Below the pieces are notes generated by a model, which saw only the letters and a list, made by a program, of their open reading frames with translations, did not search any database and was not told the DNA's origin. A stretch of 64,000 nucleotides of DNA. Source: Candidatus Amarobacillus elongatus. GTDB lineage: Bacteria; Chloroflexota; Dehalococcoidia; Tepidiformales; Tepidiformaceae. The stretch covers positions 372,001-436,000 of the forward strand of contig JADJBX010000003.1 of NCBI GenBank assembly GCA_016703545.1, in the 5' to 3' direction. Positions 1-9,608 of the stretch are shown one piece after another (position 1 is the stretch's first letter; the number at the start of each line of letters is the position of its first letter). The position numbers and the translations under genes were made by a program.

Positions 1-2
1 CG

Positions 3-693
3 CCCGAAGAACTCCTGGCGCGGCTCAAGATCCAGTCCCCACCCGAGGAGCTGCTCCGCCGGGCGCTGACGCATGCGTCGTATCTGAACGAAGCAGACGC
101 CTCCGCCGAGTCCGAACGAGCGGTTGGAGTTTCTTGGCGACGCGTTCCTGGGGCTGGTCGTGGCGGCACGCCTCTTCGAGCTCTACCCCACCGCCGGCGA
201 AGGGCAGCTGACGCGTATGCGGGCGGACCTCGTCCGGGGCAGCACGCTCGCCGCCATCGCGCGCCGGCTCAACCTGGGCGATTACCTCGTCCTGGGCCGC
301 GGCGAGGAGGCGGCCGGTGGCCGCTCGCGCGATCGCAACCTGGCGGGGACGCTCGAAGCCGTCATCGGCGCCGTCTACCTCGGCCTCGGGATGCGCACCG
401 CGCGCGCCCTTGTCCTGCGCCTCCTTGGTCCCGAGCTGCGCGAACTCCAGCAGAGCGGCACGCGGATGGACCCGAAATCGAGTCTGCAACACCTGGTACA
501 GGCGCGTTGGCATGAACCTCCTGACTATGTCACGGTAGACGAAGGGCCGGGTGGGTCCGGGCACCACTTTATCGTGGAGGTCCGGGCCGGCGGCGCAACC
601 CTCGGGCGGGGCGAGGGCGCGAGCAAGCGCGAGGCACAGCAACGTGCCGCGGGCGAAGCCGTCGCGCGCCTGACCGCTGAGGCCGGGGGTTGA
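3..693 (+). CDS. rnc: Ribonuclease III (5' end cut off, one frameshift)
   Basis: Double-strand-specific endoribonuclease for rRNA and mRNA processing. The start codon lies before the window; the reading enters at base 3 with a typical N-terminal helix and ALTHASYLNE. The signature NERLEFLGDAFLGL follows, but it is reached only after one extra base near 114 is removed, so the frame changes there. A C-terminal double-stranded RNA-binding domain (DPKSSLQHLVQ to the end) is intact. About 230 residues are visible, a normal length. In the second catalytic helix the usual Asp of the A-D-x-x-E-A motif is Gly (LAGTLEAVIG), while the Glu is kept. The stop is one base before the smc ATG, so the two are cotranscribed, an order seen in many bacteria. 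The frameshift is probably a sequencing error. Confidence 0.9.
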
Positions 694-694
694 G

Positions 695-3600
695 ATGTAC
701 CTGAAGAAGCTGTCGATCCAGGGCTTCAAGAGCTTCGCCAACCGTACCTCCTTCGAATACGGCCCCGGCATCACCGCGGTGGTTGGCCCCAACGGCTCCG
801 GCAAGAGCAACGTCTCCGATGCCCTCCGCTGGGTACTGGGGGAGCAGAGCGCGCGCCTCCTACGGGCGAAGAAGCAGGAAGACGTCATTTTCGCGGGCAC
901 GAAGGACCGTCCCGCCGTCGGCATGGCGGAGGTCGTCCTCACCCTCGACAACAGCGAGCGCTGGCTCCCCCTCGAGTTCGCCGAGGTCGAAATCGCCCGC
1001 CGCTCGTATCGCAGCGGGGAATCCGAATACCTGCTGAACGGCTCCCGGGTCCGGCTGCGCGACATCACCGACCTCCTCATGAAGGGCGACGTCGGTCAGA
1101 ACAGCTACTCGATCATGGGGCAGGGCCTCGTGGACGAAGTGCTCTCGATGTCGCCCGAGGAGCGCCGCGCCTTCCTCGACGAGGCGGCCGACGTGAAGCG
1201 GTTCCGCATGCGCATCAAGGAAGCGCAGGACCGCCTGGCGGCCACGCGCGACAACATCGGCCGGGTGCAGCTCATCGTGGCCGAGATCGAGCCCCGGCTT
1301 TCGCAGCTGAGCAGGCAGGCGGAGCGCGCGGCCGAGTACCGCCGCCTCTCGGCCGAACTGAACGACCTGCTCCGCGCCTACTACGGCCACCGCTGGAGCG
1401 AGGCGCACAACCACCTGATCCGGGCGCGAGCGGAATTAGACCAGCGCGTCGCCGAGGAGTCCGGGGCAACGGACCGGGTGACGGCGCTCCGGGAGCAGTT
1501 GCGGGCGCTCGGTGAGGAGATTCGCAAGCGGCGCGAGGCCATCACCCGACGCGACTCACGCGTCACGGAGATCGACACGCGCCTGGCCGCGACGGAGCAG
1601 AACATCTCCCTGGACAGGGAGCGCCACGGCATGATCGCCGGCCGCCGGCAGGAGCTGCTGACCGAGGCGGAGACGCTTGAGTCCGAGCGGGAATCGCTCG
1701 CCGCCACGGAGATTGACGCGGGCGACCGCGGTTCGGCCCTGCAGGAGCAGATGGAGGCGGCGCGAGCGTTCATGGACGAAGCTCGCGCGGGGCTCGACTC
1801 GGCGGAGCGCGCGTATTCGAGTGCGCGCGCGAAGGCCCGTGAAGCGGGCGAAGGTGCCGCGGACGAGGAGCGGCGCGCCGGCAGCATGAGCCGCGACGCC
1901 GAGGCCGCGAGCCGCCGGCTTGAGCAGTTGGACCGCGAGGAGCAGCAGACCATCGCGCGCCGGAAGCAGATCATCGTCGAACTGATCGGTTACGGGCGGC
2001 GCTTCGCGGACCTCCGGCGCCGTGTCTTCGATGCCGAGGACGGCCTCGAAGGCGCCCGCGCCGAGGCGGACGCGGCCCGCGAACGGCTTTCGCGCGTGCA
2101 GGATGAAGTGCGTGCCTACGAGTCCGCGGCCCAGAAGGAGCTGCGGGAGCTGGACCAGCTGGAAGGCCGCATGGAGGCACTAAAGCAGGTCCAGGCGGAA
2201 CACGACGGTGTCGCCTCCGGGACGCGGAATGTGCTCATCATGGGCCACGCGCTCCTCGACGAGGTCGATCGCGCATCGCTCGGCGAAGCGCCGGAAATCC
2301 ACGGCGTGGTGGGCCTGCTGTCCCGGCAGATCCGTGCCTGCCGGGGACGGAGCTGGCAATCAACGCCGCGCTCGAACAGCGGCTCCACGCCGTCATCGTC
2401 GAGAGCGAAGAGCACGCGCTGGCGGCGATCGAACGGCTGACGCGCCGGCGCGCCGGCCGTGCCCAGTTCCTGGCGCTCGATACCGTGCGGCACGTCTACC
2501 CGCTCAACCTGCAGAAGGAGCGCGGCGTGGTCGGCGTGGCGGCGAAGCTGGTCCGCTGCGAACAGCGCTTCCGGCCGCTCATCGACACGCTGCTCGGGCG
2601 GGTGATCGTGGTCGAGGATGTGCAGACGGGCCTGCGCATGGTCCGCCGCGCGCTGGGCTCCGTTGTCACCCTCGATGGCACCTACATCGAACCGACCGGC
2701 GTCATTACCGGGGGTGCGTCCAGCGCGGACGAAGGCGTGTTCAGCCGGCAGCGCGAACTGGACGAGCTGCCGGAGCAGATCGCCGCGGTGCGGGCGAAAG
2801 CGGACGTCAGCAAGCATCAGATTGAGACGGCGCGGCAGGCGGTCACCCAGCTATCCGCGCGGGCGAGGGACGCGGACCAGCGCTACGAGACCATTCGGCG
2901 CAACCTCGACGGCGCCCGTTCGGACATGGAACGCGAACGCGGCAAGCTGCACCGCCTTCGCCGGGACATGGACAGCGTGAAGGCGCGCCGCGCCGACATC
3001 GCCCGCGAACGCGACCAGAAGGAACGGCTCATCGCGCAGGCGCGGCAGGCGGTGGAGGCCGTCACCGCGCGCGGGGAGGAGCGTCGGCGCGCGTTGGCGG
3101 CCTCGGAGGAAGAGCTCCGGGCGGCGACGGCCGAACGCGAGGCGGCGCTGCGGGCGGTGGCGGAAGCCAGCGGCCGGCAGGCGGCCGCCGAGGGTGAACG
3201 GCGTGCCCTCCAGGCGATGCGCGAACAGCACGAGAAGTCGCTCGAGCGGATCGCGGCGCAGGTGGTTGCGCGGCGCGCGCAGGCGGCGTCGCTGGAGCAG
3301 GAGGCGTCCGCCATCGAGGGCCGCCTCGCGCGGCTCGAGGGCGAATTGGCGCGCATCCACGAGGAACGCGCCCGTTTCACCGAAGATGCGGCGCCCGACC
3401 GCGACGAACTGACGCGCCTCGAATCGCACGAGCGGCTGCGCCAGGAGGAGTTCAACGAGGCCCAGACCGCGCTGCTCGCCCTCAACCGTAGCCGCCTCGA
3501 CCTCGAAGCCGACGTTGCGCGCGCGGAGGACCAGATCCACAACCTGCGCGCCGAGATGGAACGCGAAGGGCTCACGCCCGACCGCTCGGGGGCGATCATC

Positions 3601-4322
3601 CGGATTGAGGACGCGGTGGAGGAGGAGCCGGCGTGGCGGTGCACGGCGGCGCCGCGATCGATGTGGAGGCCACGCGCGCGCGCATCGACGAGATCCGCCG
3701 CCAGGTCCGCCGGCTTGGGCCGATCAACGCCGAGGCCCCCGACGACTACCGCGAGAACCGCGAACGCCACGAGTTCCTTACGACCCAGCTCCGCGACCTC
3801 GCCGATGCCGAAGCGCAGCTGCGGGCCGCGATCGAGGTGCTCAGCGGCGAGATTCGCATTCGCTTTAGCGCCACGTTCGAGAAGGACGCCGCGGCGTTCT
3901 CCGAGTACTTCACCGCGTTTTTCGGCGGCGGCAGCGCCCAGCTCACGCTCACCAATCCCGATGACTTCGCCACCACGGGCATCGAAATCGAGGCGCAGCC
4001 CCCGGGCAAGCGGATCAAGACGCTCAGCCTGCTCTCCGGTGGCGAGCGGTCCCTCACCGCCGTGGCGCTGCTCTTTGCCCTGCTGACCGCGAACCCGGCG
4101 CCGTTCGTCGTCCTCGATGAGGTTGATGCGGCGCTCGACGAGGCGAACGTGGGGCGGTTCACGGCGGCGCTCAAGAAGCTCGCGGAGCGTACGCAGTTCC
4201 TCGTCGTGACCCACAACCGGCGGACCGTCGAAGTCGCTGATGCTATCTACGGCGTATCGATGGGCCGGGACGGCGTATCAAAGGTGCTATCCCTCAAGCT
4301 GGGGGATGTTCCGCAGAACTGA
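695..4322 (+). CDS. smc: Chromosome segregation ATPase SMC (two frameshifts)
   Basis: Condensin core subunit that organises and segregates the chromosome with ScpA and ScpB. The N-terminal head has Walker A (VVGPNGSGKSNVSDALRW), followed by long Glu/Arg/Ala-rich coiled coil. A central hinge (EIHGVVGLLSRQI to TYIEPTGVITGG) is followed by the returning coil, then the C-terminal head with signature LSLLSGGERSL and Walker B FVVLDEVDAALDEAN. The reading shifts frame twice, near 2335 inside the hinge and near 3628 before the C-terminal head, each equivalent to losing one base. Joined, the product is about 1209 residues, close to the family norm. No internal start or stop makes sense biologically, and SMC is normally essential, so consensus errors are the likely cause. 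It sits between rnc and ftsY. Confidence 0.95.
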
Positions 4323-4377
4323 CGCAGCACCCCTGCCGCCCTACCATCGAACGAGATATCCATGAAGGAGCCCGCGC

Positions 4378-5449
4378 TTGCGGTTTTGGCGCCGGAAGAA
4401 GGACGAGGATGTCCGCCCCGAGGACGAGGGCGGAGAGGCGGCGGCGATTGCCGTCGCGGAAGCGGAGGCGGAGCTCGCCGAGGACGTTTCCGAGGACCTG
4501 GCGGCCTACGAACCCACCCCGGAAGAGGTGGCCGAGGTCCACGAACAGACCGAGCGCGCGGTCGAACGGTCGCGGCGGGGTCTCTTCGGCCGTATCACGG
4601 GACTGTTCCAGCGCGCGGACTTCGATGACGACCTGTGGGACGAACTGGAGGAGATCCTCGTCGCCTCGGACACGGGCATCGGGACGACGAACGCGATCCT
4701 CACGGCCGTGCGCGGGCGGGTGAAGGACGAGGGCGTCAAGCAGTCGGCGCAGGTGCGGGAGATCCTGCGCGAAGAGCTGATCGCCATCCTCGAGGCCCCG
4801 CGCGGCGCGCCCGGCGTGGGCGCAAACGCCCGTGCCGGGCCTGCTCATCCTGCTCGTCGTCGGTGTGAACGGTGCCGGCAAGACGACGACCATCGCCAAG
4901 ATGTCGTACGCCTTCAAGCGCGACGGCGCGAACGTGCTCCTCGGGGCGGCGGATACCTTCCGCGCGGCGGCGGTCGACCAGCTGAAGGTATGGGGCGAAC
5001 GGGTCGGGGTGCGCGTGATCGCGCACCAGTCCGGCGCGGACCCGGGAGCCGTCGTGTTCGACACCCTCTCGGCGGCCGAGGGCGGCCGCGCCGACATCGT
5101 CATCATCGACACCGCCGGGCGGCTGCACACGAAGACCAACCTCATGGAGGAGTTGAAGAAGATCAACCGCATCGTGAAGCGCAACCACCCGGATGCGCCG
5201 CACGAGACGCTCCTCGTCCTGGATGCCACCACCGGCCAGAACGGACTCGCGCAGGCGAAGACGTTCACCGAGGCGGTGGGCGTCACGGGGATTGTCCTCG
5301 CGAAGCTGGACGGAACGGCGAAGGGCGGCATCGCTTTCGCCATCGCCCACGACCTCGGCATTCCCGTGCGATTCATCGGGACTGGCGAAAAGATGGGCGA
5401 TCTCGCCCCCTTTGACGCACGCGACTTCGTGGACGCGTTGCTGGGATGA
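4378..5449 (+). CDS. ftsY: Signal recognition particle receptor FtsY (one frameshift)
   Basis: Membrane-associated SRP GTPase receptor that delivers ribosome-nascent chains to the translocon. I chose the TTG at 4378 because AAGGAG lies about nine bases upstream; an ATG at 4362 is in the wrong frame. The first 90 or so residues form an acidic A-domain, followed by the helical N domain. The G domain has GVNGAGKTTTIAKM, DTFRAAAVDQLKVW, DTAGRLHTKTNL, TGQNGLAQAK and GTGEKMGDLAPFDA. The N and G parts are in different frames; removing one C near 4831 joins them as a product of about 356 residues. The NG domain is otherwise perfect, so a sequencing insertion is likely. The DUF2298 gene starts nine bases after the stop. 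Confidence 0.95.
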
Positions 5450-5457
5450 CCTAGCGC

Positions 5458-7890
5458 ATGGCTCCCGTCCTCGCGTTCTGGGCGGCGGCCATGGTGGTGG
5501 GCGCCTGCGCCCTTCCAATCGCGTTCGTCCTGTTCCGGCGGTTCCCGGATGCGGGCGCGGGGCTCGCCTTCCCGCTCGGGCTGGTGCTCTCCGGGTACGC
5601 CTATTTCGTGCTTCGCATAGGGTCCGTCCTCCCGCAGGGACGGGGCGGCGCCGTGCTCGCCGTCGTGGCCCTGGTTGTGGCGGCGGCGGCGGCGGCCGGG
5701 CAGGACAGGCGCTTCCGTGAGACCGCACGCCGCTTCGCGCCAGGCGCGCTGGCCGCGGCGGGCCTCTTCACGCTGTGCTTCTTCGCCTATGTGTCGTACC
5801 GCTCCTACGTCCCGGACATCGCGGGGACGGAGCAGCCCATGGACTTCATGTACCTCAACGCCGCCATCGAGTCGCCGACGTACCCGCCCATCGACCCGTG
5901 GCTCGCCGGTGAGCGCGCGAGCTACTACTACTTCGGCTACGTCCAGAGCGGGCTGCTGACGCAGGTCGCGGGCGTGGCGCCAGAAGAGGGGTACAACCTC
6001 ACGTTGGCGTACACCTTCGCCGCCGCCGCGACGTCCATCGCCTGCGTGGCCTTCGCCGTGGCCCGGTGGGCGCTGGGGGTCCGGCTGCGGCGGTGGGCGT
6101 TCGTCGCCGCCGGCGTGTCGGTGGGCTTCCTGCTGCTGGCGGGCTCGCTCAGTGCCGTATTCGAACTCGCGGCCGCACACGGCAACTACAACCGCGGCCT
6201 GTACGAGGCGTTCGGCGTGGAGTGGCTGATCCCCTGTCCCGAGCCCACGGGGAACGTCAACCCCGCCGACCGCGTCAACTGCTTCACCGGCCCCACGGAA
6301 CCGCGAACCACATCGTGGTACCCGACCGAGTTCTGGTTCTGGTGGCGCGGTTCCCGTGTCATACCGAACACGATCACGGAGTTCCCTTTCTTCAGCTTCC
6401 TGCTGGGGGACATGCATCCCCACGTTATGTCCCTGCCGCTCGTGATTCTCTCGCTCGGCCTGGCCGCAAGCCTGTGGCGCGGGCGATCGCTGCTCGCCGC
6501 CCGCACACATCTCCGTCGCCCCGGCTGGACGCTCGCCTTCGGCATCATCCTCGGCGCGCTCGCGTTTCAGAACGCGTGGGACCTGCTGACTTTCGCGGCG
6601 GTGGTTGGTGCGGCCGTTTTCCTCCGCAACCTGCGGCGGGCGCCGTTCATGCAGGCGGCGCCCGCCACGCTCGGCTACCTCTGGCCACTCATGGTGCTCG
6701 CGGTGGCGCTGTACGCCCCCTGGTACCGCGACTTCAGCTCGCAGGCGTCGGGCTTCTACGCCTATGTCGGCGAAGGCACGCGGCCCGCGCACGCATTCCT
6801 GCAGTTCGGGCCGCTGTTGCTGGCGTCGCTGATGGCCTGTACCTGGGCGTTCCGGCGCGCGCCGCTGGCGGAGACGCGCAACGCGCTCCTGCTGGCGCTG
6901 TGGGCGCCGCTGGTACCGCTCCTCGGGTGGATGCTGCTCGCCTCGGCCCGTGGCGACTTCAGCACCGCGATCGAGCAGCGCGGCGCGGGCGGCTGGGTCA
7001 CCCTCACCACCTACGCCGTCGCCGTATGGCTGCTGACCGGCGCGTTCGGTGTGCTTGTTCGCGGGCACAGCCGCGCCGCGGTCGCGCCGGCGCTCGGGGC
7101 GGTGGGCGCGCTCCTCATCTATGGCGCCGAGCTGTTTCTCATCCGGGACGTCTTCTTCGGCGGCCAGCCGCGCCTCAATACGGTGTTCAAGCTGACCTAC
7201 CAGGCGTGGATGCTGCTCTCGCTCGCGGGCGGCGTGGCGCTGGCCATGGCGTTCGCGCAGGCTCGCGCGCGCCTTTCGCGAGCGGCGTGGCTGGGGGCGC
7301 CGGTGGCCGTGCTCGCGGTGCTCACGCTCGTCTACCCCGTCACCGCCACCGCCAACCGCGTCGGTGCTTCGACCGCTCCCACCACCATCGACGGTCTCGC
7401 CTACGTCGCTCGTAACAACCCCGGCGAATACGCCCTCGTCCAGTGGCTTCGAACGCACACTGCTCCCGGCGACGTAGTCATCGAAGGTTCGGGCCGAACG
7501 TGGGGCCGCGGCCAGGACGCCCGTCCCGTCGTGACCAACGCGGGCGTGGACTACGGCGAATCAGGCCGCATCAGCGCGCGAACGGGCCGCGCGACACCCA
7601 TCGGCTGGTACTTCCATGAGGTCCAGTGGCGCGGACAGACCGAGGACACCACGCGCGAACTCACCTACCGGCAGGACCTCGTCGACGGCATTTACCTCGC
7701 GACGGATACGCGTACCATCATCCCTTCGATGCGCGAAGCGGGGGCGGAGTACCTGGTTGTGGGGACGATTGAGAACAGCCGCTATGCGGGGCTGATGCCG
7801 CGTTTCGACGAGGTTCTTGACCCCGTCTTCCGCATGGAGAACGCCACCGTGTACCGCATCCCCGTGCTCGAACAGGTGCGAACCGAATGA
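5458..7890 (+). CDS. DUF2298 (TIGR03662) giant polytopic membrane protein
   Basis: 810 residues, almost entirely transmembrane helices. Family hallmarks are visible: QPMDFMYLNAAIES with PIDPWLAGERASYYYFGY in the first large outer loop (about residues 120-165), GDMHPHVMSLP near residue 317, and NTVFKLTYQAWMLLSLAGG in the C-terminal third. TIGR03662 is described from Archaea and Chloroflexi and commonly neighbours TIGR03663, as here. The acidic and aromatic outer loop after the first helices recalls GT-C polyprenyl-phosphate-sugar transferases, so a role in transferring sugars at the outer membrane face is plausible but inferred. It overlaps the next gene by four bases (ATGA), so translation is probably coupled. 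Confidence 0.85.
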   Translation: MAPVLAFWAAAMVVGACALPIAFVLFRRFPDAGAGLAFPLGLVLSGYAYFVLRIGSVLPQGRGGAVLAVVALVVAAAAAAGQDRRFRETARRFAPGALAAAGLFTLCFFAYVSYRSYVPDIAGTEQPMDFMYLNAAIESPTYPPIDPWLAGERASYYYFGYVQSGLLTQVAGVAPEEGYNLTLAYTFAAAATSIACVAFAVARWALGVRLRRWAFVAAGVSVGFLLLAGSLSAVFELAAAHGNYNRGLYEAFGVEWLIPCPEPTGNVNPADRVNCFTGPTEPRTTSWYPTEFWFWWRGSRVIPNTITEFPFFSFLLGDMHPHVMSLPLVILSLGLAASLWRGRSLLAARTHLRRPGWTLAFGIILGALAFQNAWDLLTFAAVVGAAVFLRNLRRAPFMQAAPATLGYLWPLMVLAVALYAPWYRDFSSQASGFYAYVGEGTRPAHAFLQFGPLLLASLMACTWAFRRAPLAETRNALLLALWAPLVPLLGWMLLASARGDFSTAIEQRGAGGWVTLTTYAVAVWLLTGAFGVLVRGHSRAAVAPALGAVGALLIYGAELFLIRDVFFGGQPRLNTVFKLTYQAWMLLSLAGGVALAMAFAQARARLSRAAWLGAPVAVLAVLTLVYPVTATANRVGASTAPTTIDGLAYVARNNPGEYALVQWLRTHTAPGDVVIEGSGRTWGRGQDARPVVTNAGVDYGESGRISARTGRATPIGWYFHEVQWRGQTEDTTRELTYRQDLVDGIYLATDTRTIIPSMREAGAEYLVVGTIENSRYAGLMPRFDEVLDPVFRMENATVYRIPVLEQVRTE

Positions 7891-9608
7891 CGACAGAGCC
7901 CCTGCAGGACGCGACACTGGAGCCGGCGGACGATGCGCCCGTCATCGGCGCCCGTCCCGCCGGGCGGACGGCGAGCGTGCCGACGCCAGCGGTGCGCCCC
8001 GGCGCGGGCATTGAAATCAGCGGCGCGATGCTCGCGTGGGGCGTGCTCGGCGCGATCTTCCTCGCCCTTCGCCTCGGGCCCATCTGGCAGGCGCCCGTTG
8101 GCGGCGCGGAGTGGATCCACCTGTCGGGCGCCTGGGAGGCCCGCATCGGCGACCCGGATGGCCGCTTTGTCCCCAGCCTGTTCCAGGCACTGAGCACGCT
8201 CGTCCTGCATATCTCATCGTCCGAGGTCGGACCGCGCGTCGCGGCATTCCTCGCCAGCGCGAGCATTCCCGTGGCCCTCTGGATGCTGCGAAGGCCGCTC
8301 GGCGAGGCCGGCGCGCTCCTTGCCCTCCTCTTGATCGCCATCGACGCCCCGGCGATCGCGTTCGGCGCCTCCGCCAGCGCCCTTGGGTTCGATGTCCCCA
8401 TCGCGCTCTGGCTCTTCGTTCTGGTGACGCGCGACCGTGCCCTGCCGCCGTGGCTTGCGGGTGCGGCCGCGTTCGCCGTCGTAACGGCCGGGCCCATCCC
8501 CCTGCCGCTGACTGTCGCATGGGCGACGATCACCCTCGCCCGCGGCGCTCGGCCTAGCCGTGATGCCGCACTTCCCCTTGCGGTGGGAGCCGCACTCGGC
8601 GTGATCGCGGCGTCGTTCCGGTTCGGGCTCGGGTTCGATGGGATCCGCATTCCCGCGCTGGACCTGTTCGCCGCCAGTTTCGAACAACGGTGGACAAGCT
8701 CGACGGCGATGGACCTCGCGCTGCTGTATTCGCCGCCGCTGATGGCGGCCGCGGCAGGCGCCGTGGCCCACGCCGTCGTGGCCTCTCGCCGCGGCGATCT
8801 GCCGCAGACAACGGTGCTGCTTGTGGCGTGGCTGGTGTTCGCGGCCGGCTGGTTCCTCGCGAGCGCCGGCGAAGCGACGCCGGCGCCGCTCGTCGCGATG
8901 GCGCTTCCGGCCGCGCTTCTCGCGGGCCCCGCCCTGGTCAACGCCCTCCAGGCGATGCTGCGCGCCGAATGGCGCCTCGCACGGTGGCTCCTTCCCATGT
9001 CCGGGCTCTTCCTGCTCTTCGCACTGGCGATCGTCATCCACTGGGGCCAGGTCAATGAGGCCGGGGACGTGCAGGAACGGGTGATGACCGGGCTTCTGCT
9101 GGGCGGCGCCGGCGTGGCCGCGCTCGCGGTCGCCCTGGACCGGCGTTCGGCGCCGGCGTTGCTCGCCCTCGGACTCGGTATCTCCGTCTTCCCGGTGCTC
9201 ACAGGCACCTTCGGGGTGGCGCTCAGCGCCGGTGCGGAGCCGATCCCGTCGCCTGTCTCCCCGGCACAGGCGCGCGAGCTCCGTGATCTTGCGGTGGCGA
9301 GGGCCGCATCCCAGGGCGGGCCCATCGTCATTCATCCGCAATTCGCCGACGCCGCGACGTGGCCATTCCGGCAGTCCGGCGACCTCACAATCGCGTCGCG
9401 GGTGCCGCAGGATGCCGCGATTGCCGTGTGGCCCACGGACCTCGCGCCGCCGGAGGGGATGGTGCCGGTGACGGGAGCATGGTCGTTCGCCCGCCACAAG
9501 GCCGCGCCGACGACCGGTCCGCTCCGGTACATCCGGTGGTTTACCCACCGGAACGCCGCGGTCATCACCTCCGAACCCGCGGGCGTATACATGAGGACCA
9601 GCAAATGA
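7887..9608 (+). CDS. Polytopic membrane protein, possibly GT39/GT-C-like
   Basis: 573 residues with a cytoplasmic, Pro/Ala/Asp-rich N-terminus of about 45 residues and then roughly a dozen hydrophobic segments. After the first helix a loop with an acidic residue (GGAEWIHLSGAWEARIGDPD) sits where GT39/GT-C enzymes place their acidic catalytic motif, and the helix pattern afterwards is similar. The C-terminal 110 residues form a soluble domain with no recognisable motif. I cannot name a family from sequence alone. It lies between the DUF2298 and Agl23-like genes and overlaps both by four bases, so it is probably part of the same membrane machine. The function is inferred only from context. Confidence 0.7.
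   Translation: MTTEPLQDATLEPADDAPVIGARPAGRTASVPTPAVRPGAGIEISGAMLAWGVLGAIFLALRLGPIWQAPVGGAEWIHLSGAWEARIGDPDGRFVPSLFQALSTLVLHISSSEVGPRVAAFLASASIPVALWMLRRPLGEAGALLALLLIAIDAPAIAFGASASALGFDVPIALWLFVLVTRDRALPPWLAGAAAFAVVTAGPIPLPLTVAWATITLARGARPSRDAALPLAVGAALGVIAASFRFGLGFDGIRIPALDLFAASFEQRWTSSTAMDLALLYSPPLMAAAAGAVAHAVVASRRGDLPQTTVLLVAWLVFAAGWFLASAGEATPAPLVAMALPAALLAGPALVNALQAMLRAEWRLARWLLPMSGLFLLFALAIVIHWGQVNEAGDVQERVMTGLLLGGAGVAALAVALDRRSAPALLALGLGISVFPVLTGTFGVALSAGAEPIPSPVSPAQARELRDLAVARAASQGGPIVIHPQFADAATWPFRQSGDLTIASRVPQDAAIAVWPTDLAPPEGMVPVTGAWSFARHKAAPTTGPLRYIRWFTHRNAAVITSEPAGVYMRTSK

Noticed and set aside
2300..3700. Programmed frameshifting in smc
   Set aside because: There are no slippery heptamers at either site, the shifts occur in different places, and similar shifts occur throughout the window, so sequencing error is more likely.
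4294..7458. Very long open frame on the minus strand opposite ftsY and the DUF2298 gene
   Set aside because: Low-complexity Arg/Gly/Glu composition and no domain; a GC-rich antisense artefact of a well supported plus-strand gene.
9359..9604. Upstream extension of the Agl23-like gene
   Set aside because: The open frame continues upstream but lies inside the preceding membrane gene; the ATG at 9605 fits a four-base overlap.
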